39,624 nt of DNA from Methylophaga lonarensis MPL (lineage in GTDB: Bacteria; Pseudomonadota; Gammaproteobacteria; Nitrosococcales; Methylophagaceae), in NCBI RefSeq assembly GCF_000349205.1, contig NZ_APHR01000042.1, positions 1 to 39,624 of the forward strand, in the 5' to 3' direction. The notes under the pieces are model-generated. The model did not search any database, was not told the origin of the DNA, and worked only from the letters and a program-made list of their open reading frames with translations. Positions 5,669-14,853 of this stretch are shown one piece after another (position 1 is the stretch's first letter; the number at the start of each line of letters is the position of its first letter). A program made the translations under genes and the position numbers.

Positions 5669-6982
5669 TTATTTGATATCAGGATTTGACGGATCTGTTG
5701 CTTGCTCGGGATCTTCTGTGTGCTCGATATCCGGGCGGTGTTCTTCTACCCATTCTTCATCCTGACGTGGGTCCATTTCGGCGAGTACATCACCCGAGGT
5801 GACTGGCACGGCGACGTAGACATTCATATGGTCATCGGGGATTTGTTCATTCATCAGCGAGTAGCGACCCAGAGCCAACGCAAACATGGCAAGCACAACA
5901 AAGAACGCTGTTGCCGAGAAGCCGAGGACAAAGCCCAACAGCAATGGCGCGATAAATGAGCCAAAACCATAAGAAAACAGCAGGGTACGGCTGATTTCGA
6001 CCAGGTCTTTGTTTTCATCAAACTCATCATTGGCACGGGCGACGCTGAGTGGGTAGATGCTGAACAGGCTCATGCCCAATAAAAAGCCGGTCAGGTAGAG
6101 CAGGGTGACGCTTTCATGCCAGATCCATGGCAACATCAGCATCAGCATCAATACGCCCACACTGAAAAATCCAGCCCATGCCAGCATTTTCTGGCGTCCC
6201 AGTCGATCCGAGAGCATGCCGACTGGCATTTGTGCGATGAGTCCACCCAGGATGGTGATGGCCATAAATACCGATACTACCTTGGGTTGATCAAACAAGT
6301 TCAGCACATACAACGGCAGCATGGTGTAAAACGCACCGACAAAGACGCCACCGACAAAACTGCCCACCAGTGCCAGCGGTGCAATGGAGAGCAGTTTGGG
6401 CATGCTGTAGCGTTCAAACGGTTTTAACACCGGTTGTGTAATGCGGGTAATGGCGACCAGCACCAGCGACCACAGCACCAGAATTGAGCCGAGAATGAAG
6501 ATGGTATTGGCGGGCATTTCCAGCACCAGTAATAACTGACCCAGTGCCAGCGCCAGGAAGAAGACGATGGTGTAGATGGCGAGTATTTTACCGCGCTCAT
6601 CGGTGGTGCTTTTTTCATTGAGCCAGCTTTCCAGCACGATCAGCATGGCATAAAAGGCAAAGCCGGAGATCAGACGCAAGACCGACCAGAACCACGGGTT
6701 AAACCACAGCGCATGGCCCAGAAAAGCCATGACCATAATCGCCGAAAATGCTGAAAAACTCCGGGCATGGCCGACGTTGATAATGAGTTTCTGGCTGAAA
6801 ATTGCGGCCAGCATTGCGCCCAGAAAAAAGGCGGCACTGATCAAACCGATGCTGCCCTCTGACAGGCCTTGTTGTTTCAGAAAGATGCCGATAAACGTCA
6901 TCAACAAGCCGTAACCCGTGGCTAACAGCGAGATAGAGAAAAATAATGACGAGATGGGCAATAAGGTTTTCTTAAAAAACAT
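5669..6982 (-). CDS. MFS transporter (YcaD-like)
   Basis: A major facilitator transporter of about 437 residues with roughly twelve membrane helices. The loop segment SDRLGRQKM, in the second half, matches the MFS loop signature normally found between helices 2-3 and 8-9. The early SLLATGYGLLMTFIGIFLK and the FLGAMLAAIF segments resemble YcaD/YfcJ-like carriers of unknown substrate. An acidic hydrophilic tail of about 50 residues (ending ATDPSNPDIK) is unusual in length. The start at 6982 is preferred over the one 16 codons earlier, because AGGA lies 6 bases before it and the upstream residues are not membrane-like. It stands alone, transcribed away from the HigBA region. Substrate not predictable. 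Confidence 0.82.
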   Translation of the reverse strand: MFFKKTLLPISSLFFSISLLATGYGLLMTFIGIFLKQQGLSEGSIGLISAAFFLGAMLAAIFSQKLIINVGHARSFSAFSAIMVMAFLGHALWFNPWFWSVLRLISGFAFYAMLIVLESWLNEKSTTDERGKILAIYTIVFFLALALGQLLLVLEMPANTIFILGSILVLWSLVLVAITRITQPVLKPFERYSMPKLLSIAPLALVGSFVGGVFVGAFYTMLPLYVLNLFDQPKVVSVFMAITILGGLIAQMPVGMLSDRLGRQKMLAWAGFFSVGVLMLMLMLPWIWHESVTLLYLTGFLLGMSLFSIYPLSVARANDEFDENKDLVEISRTLLFSYGFGSFIAPLLLGFVLGFSATAFFVVLAMFALALGRYSLMNEQIPDDHMNVYVAVPVTSGDVLAEMDPRQDEEWVEEHRPDIEHTEDPEQATDPSNPDIK

Positions 6983-7151
6983 GCGGGTTCCTGAAACAAA
7001 GATATGCTGCGCACCTGCACAGCAAGTCACTAGTGTATTGCCGTAGTCATGGTATGTACAAAGTCAGTAGTAATTAAAAGGTGAAAATAAAGTTTCAGCT
7101 CCGTTCTAGTGAGCAGAACACGACCACCCTCGTTTTCAAATATCACAAAAA

Positions 7152-7179
7152 TTGACAATGTTGCGCAACGCGCTACACT
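7152..7179 (+). promoter_or_regulatory. higBA promoter with embedded palindromic operator
   Basis: TTGACA (7152-7157) and TACACT (7174-7179) are spaced by 16 bases, close to the sigma-70 consensus. The spacer contains the perfect palindrome GTTGCGCAAC (7160-7169), which fits an operator for the HigA repressor. The expected transcription start, about 7186, is nearly at the toxin start codon at 7188, so the message may be leaderless or have almost no leader. Confidence 0.6.
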
Positions 7180-7187
7180 GTTGGGCA

Positions 7188-7456
7188 ATGATTAAATCAT
7201 TCAAGCACAAAGGATTGAGGCGTTTTTATGAGACAGGAAGTTCTCGCGGCATTCAGGCAAAGCATGCGAGACGGCTCAGAATGCAGCTGGCTGCCTTGGA
7301 TACCGCGATGGAAATTACTGACCTGGATTTGCCCGGCATCCGCTCAAGGGGCATAGAAACGGTATCTGGGCCATTACAGTCAGCGGTAATTGGCGACTGA
7401 CCTTTGAGTTTTCAGAGGGTAACGCGTATTTGCTTGATTATGAGGATTATCACTGA
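7188..7456 (+). pseudogene. higB: HigB toxin, frameshifted
   Basis: Remnant of a HigB/RelE-type ribosome-dependent mRNA nuclease. The first part reads MIKSFKHKGLRRFYETGSSRGI and continues to DLDLPG in one frame. The rest, HPLKGHRNGIWAITVSG, NWRLTFEF and LLDYEDYH, is in another frame beginning near 7340. In intact HigB proteins LPG is followed by a few residues and LHPLKG, so a small deletion between the two parts explains the shift. Read in the first frame the protein stops at 7400 after out-of-frame residues and lacks the catalytic core. The start at 7188 is chosen because upstream codons lie in the promoter. The second frame ends in TGATG overlapping higA. Confidence 0.82.
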
Positions 7457-7749
7457 TGACGATGCATAACCCCCCACATCCTGGTGAGTTTATTATGGCA
7501 ACGTATATGGAGCCTTATGGCCTCAGTTGTCGCTATTTGGCCGAGCAGCTGGATGTGGCCGCTTCGACCCTGAATCGAATTCTCAAGCAGCAGAGCGGTA
7601 TCAGCCCTGAGATGGCATTGCGTTTATCAAAAGCGCTGGGCCGAACACCTCAGAGCTGGCTGGCTATGCAAGATAACTATGATTTGTGGCATGCCGCCAG
7701 GAACATCAAGCTGGACAATGTTCGTGAGCTTGAACTCAGTGGTGTGTAA
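7456..7749 (+). CDS. higA: HigA family antitoxin / transcriptional regulator
   Basis: A 97-residue helix-turn-helix protein of the HigA (XRE) family. It opens with the family's PPHPGEFI segment, followed by the HTH YLAEQLDVAASTLNRILKQQ at about residues 28-47 and the typical ISPEMALRLSKALGRTPQSWL. It binds HigB and represses the operon. Its ATG overlaps the last bases of the higB frame (TGATG). The antitoxin is intact while the toxin is broken, so it may persist as a solo regulator of its own promoter or of other sites. Confidence 0.92.
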   Translation: MTMHNPPHPGEFIMATYMEPYGLSCRYLAEQLDVAASTLNRILKQQSGISPEMALRLSKALGRTPQSWLAMQDNYDLWHAARNIKLDNVRELELSGV

Positions 7750-7776
7750 TCAGTAAATTTTACAGTTGGTCAAAAC

Positions 7777-8244
7777 TCAACGCTGCGCTTTCAACAACCA
7801 CTGATCCAGCTGGTTGGCAAAAGCTTGTCGATCACGCTGATTGAGTGCGGATGGGCCGGTCATGGCTTCGCCGCTGGAACGCATGGTTTCCATAAAATCA
7901 CGCATGGTCAGTCGGGCTTGAATATTGGCGGTAGTGTATAACTCGCCGCGTGGATTAAGCGCGGTCGCACCGTTGTCGATAACTTCTGCCGCCAGTGGAA
8001 TATCGGCTGTGATTACCAGATCGCCTTTTGCAACGCGCTGGGCAATCAGATTATCGGCCTCATCAAAGCCGTGTTGCACTTGAATAAACCGGATATTGCT
8101 GGCGGGCGGTACTTTGACATTGTGGTTGGCGACCAGTGTTAACTGGAGGCCGGTGCGTTGGGCGGCCCGAAACAGAATCTCTTTGATAACGCCGGGACAG
8201 GCATCGGCATCGACCCAGATTGTGGCTGTGTTGTCGGTATTCAA
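7777..8244 (-). CDS. YaiI/YqxD family protein (DUF188, UPF0178)
   Basis: A 155-residue protein of the YaiI/YqxD family, predicted PIN-like nuclease fold with unknown substrate. Near the N-terminus is [20 protein letters not shown], with the conserved acidic pair and cysteine; later [11 protein letters not shown] and [14 protein letters not shown] supply further acidic residues, and LNPRGELYT is also typical. The start is a TTG at 8244, preceded by AGG and overlapping the stop of mrpG (TTGA); no ATG lies between it and the conserved core. The overlap makes it the last gene of the Mrp operon, although no functional link to cation transport is known. Confidence 0.88.
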   Translation of the reverse strand: MNTDNTATIWVDADACPGVIKEILFRAAQRTGLQLTLVANHNVKVPPASNIRFIQVQHGFDEADNLIAQRVAKGDLVITADIPLAAEVIDNGATALNPRGELYTTANIQARLTMRDFMETMRSSGEAMTGPSALNQRDRQAFANQLDQWLLKAQR

Positions 8245-8567
8245 TCCTGACCTTTGTGCGTCTGGCGGGTGCGTTCCAGTTGTTTGACCTGAATATGCAA
8301 GGCTGCCTTGGCCATCAGATGAGCGCTGACCGGTGCCGTGATAAACAGGAATAAGGTCACCAGAATTTCATGCAGACTGACATCGCCGGTTTTGAAGGTG
8401 AAATAAACGGCAGAGGCCACCAAAACCGCACCGACACCCAAGGTACTGGCTTTTGTCGGGCCATGCAGGCGCATATAAAAGTCCGGCAGCTTATACAGGC
8501 CAATGGAGCCTACCAGTGTAAAAAAAGCGCCAATGACAATAAGCGCGGCTAATAGCCATTCAAGCAT
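8241..8567 (-). CDS. mrpG: Na+/H+ antiporter subunit G
   Basis: A 108-residue membrane protein with three hydrophobic helices, subunit G (PhaG/MnhG) of the multi-subunit Mrp cation/proton antiporter. Typical features are the N-terminal helix with [32 protein letters not shown] and the third helix [21 protein letters not shown]. It lies 14 bases after mrpF and overlaps the yaiI-family gene by four bases. It forms part of the complex that exports Na+ in exchange for H+. Confidence 0.93.
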   Translation of the reverse strand: MLEWLLAALIVIGAFFTLVGSIGLYKLPDFYMRLHGPTKASTLGVGAVLVASAVYFTFKTGDVSLHEILVTLFLFITAPVSAHLMAKAALHIQVKQLERTRQTHKGQD

Positions 8568-8581
8568 GATTATTCTCCCCG

Positions 8582-8851
8582 CTATTCCATAATGTCGCCG
8601 CGCAGCAGATATTTGCTCAGCGCCAGCGTGCCCATAAAGCCCATCACCGCGATCAGTAGCGCCGCTTCAAAATACATGGCACTGCCAAGGTGAATGCCGA
8701 GCAGGATCAGCAGGGCGATAGTGTTGATGTACAAGGTATCAAGCGCCAGTATCCGATCCGGCAGTTCCGGCCCTTTGACCAGTCTTGCCAGACTGAGCAC
8801 AAAGGCCAGTCCGACCATCACATAAGCGATCATAATTGCAGTGTGGATCAT
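8582..8851 (-). CDS. mrpF: Na+/H+ antiporter subunit F
   Basis: An 89-residue subunit F (PhaF/MnhF) with three membrane helices. It shows the conserved LARLVKGPELPDRILALDTL loop, followed by INTIALLILLGIHLGSAMYFEAALLIAVMGFMGTLALSKYLLRGDIME. The start overlaps the mrpE stop by four bases. A bile-salt efflux role has been reported for some MrpF proteins alone, but here it clearly belongs to the full antiporter operon. Confidence 0.93.
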   Translation of the reverse strand: MIHTAIMIAYVMVGLAFVLSLARLVKGPELPDRILALDTLYINTIALLILLGIHLGSAMYFEAALLIAVMGFMGTLALSKYLLRGDIME

Positions 8852-9339
8852 GACTCGAAGATCTCCAGCAGAGGCTGTTCAAAACGATTCTGAATATCGC
8901 TGATAATGGCTTCAACATCATCAATATGCAGCGCATGGATCAGCAGGTAGCGACGGTCATCAGACAAGTCACAACTGACCGTGCCTGGTGTCAGTGAAAT
9001 GGTGTTGGACAACATGCTGATACCGACCGGCGATTGCAGTCGCAACTCCAGTGAAATAAAGCCCGGTTGCAGCTTGTCACTGCGGCCCAGAATCAGCCGG
9101 GCAACATTGATATTGGCGACGATAATGCTCCACAGCACCACCAGAATATAACGCAGCAGCACCAGTGGCTTTTTAATACACACCTGCTCAGGCCAAAAGG
9201 CCGAACTCAACCAGGGAATAAATACCGCCAGAACTGCGCCCAGCACCACATGACCCGCGGCCATGGTGTTATTAAGCAGCAGCCAGATCAGCCACAGAAA
9301 CACTGATAACACCGGGTGGGGGAGCAGGCGACGCATCAT
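8848..9339 (-). CDS. mrpE: Na+/H+ antiporter subunit E
   Basis: A 163-residue subunit E (PhaE/MnhE). The N-terminal half holds hydrophobic helices (LSVFLWLIWLLLNN, then HVVLGAVLAVFIPWL, then ILVVLWSIIVANINVARLIL). A soluble C-terminal domain carries the family's TPGTVSCDLSDDRRYLLIHAL block. Four-base overlaps with mrpD and mrpF show tight coupling. It supports assembly of the antiporter rather than carrying ions itself. Confidence 0.92.
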   Translation of the reverse strand: MMRRLLPHPVLSVFLWLIWLLLNNTMAAGHVVLGAVLAVFIPWLSSAFWPEQVCIKKPLVLLRYILVVLWSIIVANINVARLILGRSDKLQPGFISLELRLQSPVGISMLSNTISLTPGTVSCDLSDDRRYLLIHALHIDDVEAIISDIQNRFEQPLLEIFES

Positions 9340-10850
9340 GGCAAGTCTCCAGCAGTCGAGAGCACCGCTTCAATGTAGGCCTGAGTGTTGAGCAATTGGG
9401 CGGTGGTGGTTTCAGTAAAAGCAGTAAACGGTTGAGCAAACACTACCAGCAGTGGTGCTGCAGTCAGTAATGCTAAAACCGCGGCTACGGCCAGTGGTTT
9501 GCTGGCTGGGCCTGCTTCGCCATGGCTTTCATGAGCTTTGTAAAACAGCAAAGAACCGGTGCGAGCCATTGAGATAATCATCAGCAATCCCGATACCAGA
9601 ATTACTGCGACAATGGCGGCATACCAGTCATGTGCCAGTGCTGCATGCAGAATCATTACCTTGCCGAAAAAGCCGGATAACGGTGGCATGCCGGTCATGG
9701 CAATGGCGATTAGCATGAACACGCTGCCAATCAGAATAATATTGGGTAAGACCGGCCCAGGAATGAACTGATCCTGCATGGCAGCTCGGCTGCGGCTGAT
9801 AATGTCTGCCAACAGGAACATGGCCCCGGCAATCAAGGTCGAGTGCACCAGATAATACAGACTGGCAGCCAGAGCCTCGGCCGTGTTGAGGCCAATGGCA
9901 ATCAGTAGCGTCGCCACTGAGGCCAGTACCAGATAAGCAACTTGCTCGCGCAAACCGCGTGACGCCATCACGCCTAAGGCTGCCAGCGCCAGCGTGACCA
10001 TGCCAAGCAATAACAACCATTGGCTATGAATATATGCCAGCGCACCGGCCTGTTCGCCAAACACGGTGCCATGTACCCGAATAATGGCGTAAAGGCCGAC
10101 TTTAGTCATGATGGCAAACAATGCTGCCACAGCCGCAGGGGCCTGTGCATAGGCAGCTGGTAACCACAGATAAAGTGGAAACATCGCCGCCTTGATACCA
10201 AAGACTACCAACAGCAATAAACCTGCCGCTGCGACCACACCCTGATCTTCTGCCGGTAACTGCGCCATCCGCTGTGCCATATCGGCAATATTGAGGGTGC
10301 CAAGCATGCCGTACAAGGTGCCGACAGCAAACAGGAACAAGGTCGAGCCAATCAGGTTGATGACCACATAATGCAAGCCGGCGCGAGTACGTAAACGGCC
10401 ACCACCATGCAGTAACAAACCATAAGAGGCCAGCAACAGCACTTCAAAGAACACAAACAGGTTGAACAAATCACCGGTCAGAAAGGCGCCATTCAACCCA
10501 AATAACTGCAATTGAAACAACACATGAAAATGTGGGCCCTGATGGTCAGTATCGGTGGCAATGGCATAGACCAGTGCGCCCAAGGCCAGCAGCGTAGTCA
10601 GCAATACCAGCATGGCTGACAGTCGATCCAGCACCAGCACAATGCCAAATGGTGGTTGCCAGTTTCCTAGTTGGTAGAGGCTGTATTGACCGGTCAATGC
10701 TGTTTGTAGTGCTAGGCCACTGACGATCAGCAAGCCCAGCATCAGTGCCAAATGCAGCTGGCGTTGCAGCTGGATGTTTCGACCAGTGAACAGCAACAGA
10801 AAGCCACCAATCAGTGGCAGTAAAACCGGCAGCGCCGTTAAATGCATCAT
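9336..10850 (-). CDS. mrpD: Na+/H+ antiporter subunit D
   Basis: A 504-residue polytopic protein homologous to the proton-pumping subunits NuoM/NuoN of complex I. It has about fourteen helices, with the Proton_antipo_M region from roughly residue 125 to 420. Visible family segments include LFVFFEVLLLASYGLLL, with the conserved helix-5 glutamate, then AMFPLYLWLPAAYAQAPAAVAALF and MPPLSGFFGKVMIL. It is one of two ion-translocating subunits of the complex. It overlaps mrpC and mrpE by four bases each. Confidence 0.94.
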   Translation of the reverse strand: MMHLTALPVLLPLIGGFLLLFTGRNIQLQRQLHLALMLGLLIVSGLALQTALTGQYSLYQLGNWQPPFGIVLVLDRLSAMLVLLTTLLALGALVYAIATDTDHQGPHFHVLFQLQLFGLNGAFLTGDLFNLFVFFEVLLLASYGLLLHGGGRLRTRAGLHYVVINLIGSTLFLFAVGTLYGMLGTLNIADMAQRMAQLPAEDQGVVAAAGLLLLVVFGIKAAMFPLYLWLPAAYAQAPAAVAALFAIMTKVGLYAIIRVHGTVFGEQAGALAYIHSQWLLLLGMVTLALAALGVMASRGLREQVAYLVLASVATLLIAIGLNTAEALAASLYYLVHSTLIAGAMFLLADIISRSRAAMQDQFIPGPVLPNIILIGSVFMLIAIAMTGMPPLSGFFGKVMILHAALAHDWYAAIVAVILVSGLLMIISMARTGSLLFYKAHESHGEAGPASKPLAVAAVLALLTAAPLLVVFAQPFTAFTETTTAQLLNTQAYIEAVLSTAGDLP

Positions 10851-11200
10851 CGGCGTGCTCCGTTTTTCTTGTTGCTGATATGTAGACCATCGACATGGTC
10901 ATTACCCAGCTCACTACGCGCTTTCAATGCCAAGACAATCAAAAAGGCGGTCATGCCAAAGGCAATGACAATAGCGGTCAATACCAGCGCTTGTGGTAAG
11001 GGGTCCGCATAGCCAGTGGCAGTGGCGTCAATGACCACCGGTTGACCAATGGTTAGACGGCCCATGGCAAACAGAAATACATTCACCGCATAGGCCAGCA
11101 GGGTCAAACCCAGCACCACACTGAAGGTATGAGGGCGCAAAGTGAGAAACACACCACAGGCGGTCATCACGCCAATCGCTAGGGCAATCAGCCACTCCAT
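10847..11200 (-). CDS. mrpC: Na+/H+ antiporter subunit C
   Basis: A 117-residue, three-helix subunit homologous to NuoK. It carries the LRPHTFSVVLGLTLLAYAVN segment, the family's GQPVVIDA loop, then DPLPQALVLTAIVIAFGMTAF. Its ATG shares one base with the mrpA stop codon (TAATG), and its end overlaps mrpD by four bases, as expected in an Mrp operon. Confidence 0.94.
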   Translation of the reverse strand: MEWLIALAIGVMTACGVFLTLRPHTFSVVLGLTLLAYAVNVFLFAMGRLTIGQPVVIDATATGYADPLPQALVLTAIVIAFGMTAFLIVLALKARSELGNDHVDGLHISNKKNGARR

Positions 11201-14019
11201 TATTTTTGCTCCTGTTGTTGCCGATGATTGGCTTCATGGGTCAGTTTGCCCAGTTGCACAAGAATCATCACCGTCGCGCCGACTACTACCAGGAAGACGC
11301 CGATGTCAAAGGCAATGGCACTGGCCACTTCAAATTTGCCAACCACAGGCCAGTACAAATAAGTGAATGCGGACGTCAGGAAGGGATAACCCAGCATCAT
11401 TGCAACCACACCGGTCATCACGGCGATCAGCAAGCCAAAGCCGATGACTTTGTGCATGTCAAAGCGCAGCCGGTCACTGGTCCAGTCAATACCGTTGGCC
11501 AGATACTGGGCAATCAAAGCGACCGAGGCAATCAAGCCTGCAATAAAGCCACCACCGGGCAGGTTGTGACCACGCAGGAAGATAAAAACCGCCACCATCA
11601 GCATTAACGGGAACAACAGTCGGGTCAGGGTTTGCATGATTGGTGGGTGCGGATCATTGCTCCAGTCGCGACCGGAGAAATCCAGTTTGGGGGCAGGTAA
11701 TTTGAGGCCACGCATCATCGCAAAAATGCCAAGACCGGCCAAAGCCAGTACGACAATTTCACCCAAAGTATCAAAGCCACGGAAGTCGACCAGAATGACA
11801 TTGACCACATTGGTGCCACCACCGCCGGGTACCGAGTTTTCAATAAAGAAACCGGAAATCGGCATAAAGTCGCGGCTCAAGACCGCCATTGCCAGCACGC
11901 TGACTGCGCCGCCTGCCAGCAGTGCAATACCGCCATCACGCCACAGCCGTGTTTTGTCACTTTCGGCTGGTGCCAGTTGTGGCAGGAAAAACAAAGCCAA
12001 CAGCAGCAATACGATGGTGACGATTTCAATGGATAGCTGAGTCAAGGCCAGATCCGGTGCTGAGAATTTGACAAAACCGAGTGCGACAATCAGCCCGACT
12101 ACGCCAATGGTAATCAGTGCTACCAAGCGTTGCCGGTGCAGCACTGCAGTCAAAACACTGGCAATAATCAGTCCAGTGACCAGCATCAGGCTGATGGCAT
12201 CAATCGGCAGCAAGGCGCGCTCGCCAAACAGTGGCGCGCTTTGATTGGCAAAGCCGATAACGCCTGCCAACACCGCAGTGCCAATGATCCACAGTGCTGC
12301 ATGTTGCAATGAGCCTTTGTCAAAACGACGAGTGATCATGGCGGCAAAGCCATTGATTTGACTCAGCAGCCGGTCAAATACCGCTTTGCCGTCAAAGCGC
12401 TCGTTCAGCTGCTCATGCAAGCGATAAATGATCTGGCGTTGCCAATATAGCCAGACGCCTGCCGCCATAGCGATGACACTCATTAACAACGGCAAGTTAA
12501 AGCCATGCCATAAGGCGATGCTGAAATCAGGTGTGGCTGTTTGCAAGCTGCCGCTAACGGCCACGGCCAGAATCGGCCCTGCGACCAGCATCGGCGCAAT
12601 GCCGACCACCAGACACAGGACCACCAGCAGATCCACCGGAATTTTCATAAAGCGTGGCGGTTCATGCGGCGTTTTAGGTAAATCTTTGGCTTCGCCGTTG
12701 AAAAAGACGTCATGAATAAAGCGAATCGAATAGGCCACTGAAAAGGCCGCCGCCAAAGTGACCAGCACCGGAATTGCCCAGGTGATCATGGAAGTATCGG
12801 AAGCGAGTACTGCCTGTTCAAAAAACATTTCCTTGCTCAGGAAGCCATTGAGCAGGGGAACACCAGCCATTGCAGCAGCAGCAATCATGGCCAGTACGGC
12901 GGTATGTGGCATATATTTAAGCAGACCATTGAGTCGTCGCATATCACGCGTGCCGGTCTCATGGTCGATAATGCCAGCCACCATGAACAGCGAGGCCTTG
13001 AAGGTGGCGTGATTGATGATATGGAAAATCGCTGCCACGGTGGCCATCGGTGTGCTGAAACCAAACAGCAGGGTAATCAAGCCCAGATGACTGAGCGTAG
13101 AGTAGGCTAACAGGCCTTTGAGATCATGTTTGACCAGTGCGGTGTAGGCACCAAGAATCAGCGTTAACAGGCCTGCGCCGCCAACCAGCCACATCCATTC
13201 TGTGGTGCCAGACAGGGCTGGGAACAATCTTGCCAGCAGAAAGATACCGGCCTTGACCATGGTGGCCGAGTGCAGATAGGCCGATACCGGTGTCGGTGCG
13301 GCCATGGCATGTGGCAACCAGAAATGAAACGGAAACTGTGCCGACTTGGTAAACACGCCCAGCAAAATCAGCAGCAGGATTGGCAGATACAGGCTGTGAG
13401 CACGAATTTCATCACCCGCCGCCAATACATCGGTCAGATTAAAGCTGCCGACTACATGACCTATCAACAAAATGCCTGCTAGTAAGGCCAGACCACCGGC
13501 CCCGGTAATCGCCAGCGCCATCCGCGCACCCTGACGAGCATCCTGACGATGTTGCCAGTAACTGATCAACAGGAACGAAGTCAGTGAAGTCAGTTCCCAG
13601 AACACCAATAGCTGGATCAGGTTTTCCGACAGCACAATACCCAGCATTGAGCCCATAAACATCAGCAGATAGGCAAAAAAGCGACCCATCGAGTCACGGT
13701 CGGACAGGTAATAACGGGCGTAGATGACAATGAGCAGACCGATCACCAGAATCAGCAAGGCAAACAGCAAGGCCAGACCATCTAAGCGGAAGGCAAACTC
13801 TAATCCAGCTGCCGGGATCCAGTCCCAGCTCTGAATCAATGTGTCGCCATTAAATGGGAACCGGGCGCTGGGTAGCAGAAACAGTAGGGATAAAATGGTG
13901 ACCAGACCTGCGGTCCAGGCTGATGCCAGTCGATGATACCTGGCAGCGAAGGCTGCCAGTGGTGCGCCGAAAAACGGCAGCAAGGCCACGAGGGGAAGAT
14001 TAACGGAGAGAAAACTCAT
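11200..14019 (-). CDS. mrpA: Na+/H+ antiporter subunit A fused to subunit B
   Basis: A protein of about 939 residues joining MrpA, a homologue of NuoL, with MrpB at the C-terminus, as in seven-function, six-gene (group 2) Mrp operons. The NuoL-like core contains [39 protein letters not shown] with its conserved Lys-equivalent region, and [17 protein letters not shown]. The C-terminal ~170 residues hold the MrpB block [21 protein letters not shown]. The start at 14019 is the ATG; a TTG lies just before it. It is the first gene of the operon, and the stop base is shared with mrpC. The complex exchanges cytoplasmic Na+ for H+, giving alkali and salt tolerance. Confidence 0.95.
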   Translation of the reverse strand: MSFLSVNLPLVALLPFFGAPLAAFAARYHRLASAWTAGLVTILSLLFLLPSARFPFNGDTLIQSWDWIPAAGLEFAFRLDGLALLFALLILVIGLLIVIYARYYLSDRDSMGRFFAYLLMFMGSMLGIVLSENLIQLLVFWELTSLTSFLLISYWQHRQDARQGARMALAITGAGGLALLAGILLIGHVVGSFNLTDVLAAGDEIRAHSLYLPILLLILLGVFTKSAQFPFHFWLPHAMAAPTPVSAYLHSATMVKAGIFLLARLFPALSGTTEWMWLVGGAGLLTLILGAYTALVKHDLKGLLAYSTLSHLGLITLLFGFSTPMATVAAIFHIINHATFKASLFMVAGIIDHETGTRDMRRLNGLLKYMPHTAVLAMIAAAAMAGVPLLNGFLSKEMFFEQAVLASDTSMITWAIPVLVTLAAAFSVAYSIRFIHDVFFNGEAKDLPKTPHEPPRFMKIPVDLLVVLCLVVGIAPMLVAGPILAVAVSGSLQTATPDFSIALWHGFNLPLLMSVIAMAAGVWLYWQRQIIYRLHEQLNERFDGKAVFDRLLSQINGFAAMITRRFDKGSLQHAALWIIGTAVLAGVIGFANQSAPLFGERALLPIDAISLMLVTGLIIASVLTAVLHRQRLVALITIGVVGLIVALGFVKFSAPDLALTQLSIEIVTIVLLLLALFFLPQLAPAESDKTRLWRDGGIALLAGGAVSVLAMAVLSRDFMPISGFFIENSVPGGGGTNVVNVILVDFRGFDTLGEIVVLALAGLGIFAMMRGLKLPAPKLDFSGRDWSNDPHPPIMQTLTRLLFPLMLMVAVFIFLRGHNLPGGGFIAGLIASVALIAQYLANGIDWTSDRLRFDMHKVIGFGLLIAVMTGVVAMMLGYPFLTSAFTYLYWPVVGKFEVASAIAFDIGVFLVVVGATVMILVQLGKLTHEANHRQQQEQK

Positions 14020-14085
14020 CAACAGGTTCTTTGTTCACAATCAGCAAGGGATTAAAGAATACAGCGGATTGCAAATCATACCTAT

Positions 14086-14137
14086 AAAAAAATCCGGCAC
14101 AATCCTTGTCAGTATTTACTGGAGAATTGTACCGGAT
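14086..14137 (-). terminator. Rho-independent terminator after the cytochrome c gene
   Basis: On the minus strand ATCCGGTACAAT (14137-14126) and ATTGTGCCGGAT (14103-14092) pair in 11 of 12 positions, with a 22-base loop, and are followed by a run of seven T. It separates the cytochrome gene from the Mrp operon, so mrpA must have its own promoter in 14020-14085. Confidence 0.85.
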
Positions 14138-14179
14138 GTTTTTGTCTGGCGGGATGAGACCGCCAGCGATCGTGCAGTT

Positions 14180-14650
14180 TTATTTGAGGTCTGAAATCAT
14201 GTAGTCAACGGCTGCTTTGACTTCGTCATCAGACAGGTCAGGACGGCCACCACGAGCAGGCATCATATTGATACCGTTGATAGCATTGGCATAGACAGTT
14301 TCAATGCCTTGCTCCAGGCGTGGTGCCCAATCTGAAGCCTTGTTAGTGCGAGGTGAGTCCATCATGCCGGTTGCGTGGCAGACGGCACAAACACTCTCAA
14401 CGATTTGCTGACCTCGGTTGACTTGCATGTCATCAGCAGGCGCTTCTTCTGCAACAGGCGCTTCGCCAACATGTACCTGAGCCACGGGTTGCAATCTTTC
14501 AGCAATCGCTTGTTCTTCCATGCTTTCTGGCGGCAAAGCATTATCAGCGAGTGCTTTCATGTTATTCAATACCACTGCGACAACACCCGCGATGATGAAG
14601 AAAATGACGATGCTGCCAATAAAAAACTTGCCTGAACTGTTGTTTGCCAT
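14180..14650 (-). CDS. Membrane-anchored monoheme cytochrome c5
   Basis: A 156-residue class I c-type cytochrome of the c5 kind, an electron carrier on the periplasmic side of the membrane. An uncleaved-looking N-terminal helix (10-28) anchors it. A proline/alanine/glutamate-rich spacer (about 40-73) leads to the heme domain. The heme motif is CAVCH (88-92), and the axial methionine is in NMMPARGG (M129 or M130). The end, LSDDEVKAAVDYMI, is typical of c5. CGAGG lies 7 bases before the ATG, and a TATAAT element lies 36 bases upstream. A terminator follows. Its redox partners are not encoded nearby. Confidence 0.92.
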   Translation of the reverse strand: MANNSSGKFFIGSIVIFFIIAGVVAVVLNNMKALADNALPPESMEEQAIAERLQPVAQVHVGEAPVAEEAPADDMQVNRGQQIVESVCAVCHATGMMDSPRTNKASDWAPRLEQGIETVYANAINGINMMPARGGRPDLSDDEVKAAVDYMISDLK

Positions 14651-14685
14651 CTCTAACCTCGTTTTATTTTGAATAATAACCTTAC

Positions 14686-14691
14686 ATTATA
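14686..14691 (-). promoter_or_regulatory. -10 element of the cytochrome c promoter
   Basis: A perfect TATAAT on the minus strand, 36 bases before the cytochrome start codon, inside a short inverted repeat (CCTTA...TAAGG). The -35 region is weak (TTCCTT at a 17-base spacing), so an activator may be needed. Confidence 0.5.
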
Positions 14692-14853
14692 TAAGGGTCT
14701 GTTCCTGTAAGGAAGTTTTGAACCATCATCTGCTGGGTCGAATACCAAGCATACGAGCTGACTATGTTGATTGTCAGCGGCTAAGTGAGGAGTCTCAGAC
14801 TGTTTCCAGCTTTCAGAGGACGCCTGTTCAAAATTCCAAATCTTGCAAATATC

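Noticed and set aside
11206-13482. Several plus-strand frames under the Mrp operon
   Set aside because: All are antisense to mrpA, rich in His and Gln from reversed membrane-protein codons, and without starts that fit.
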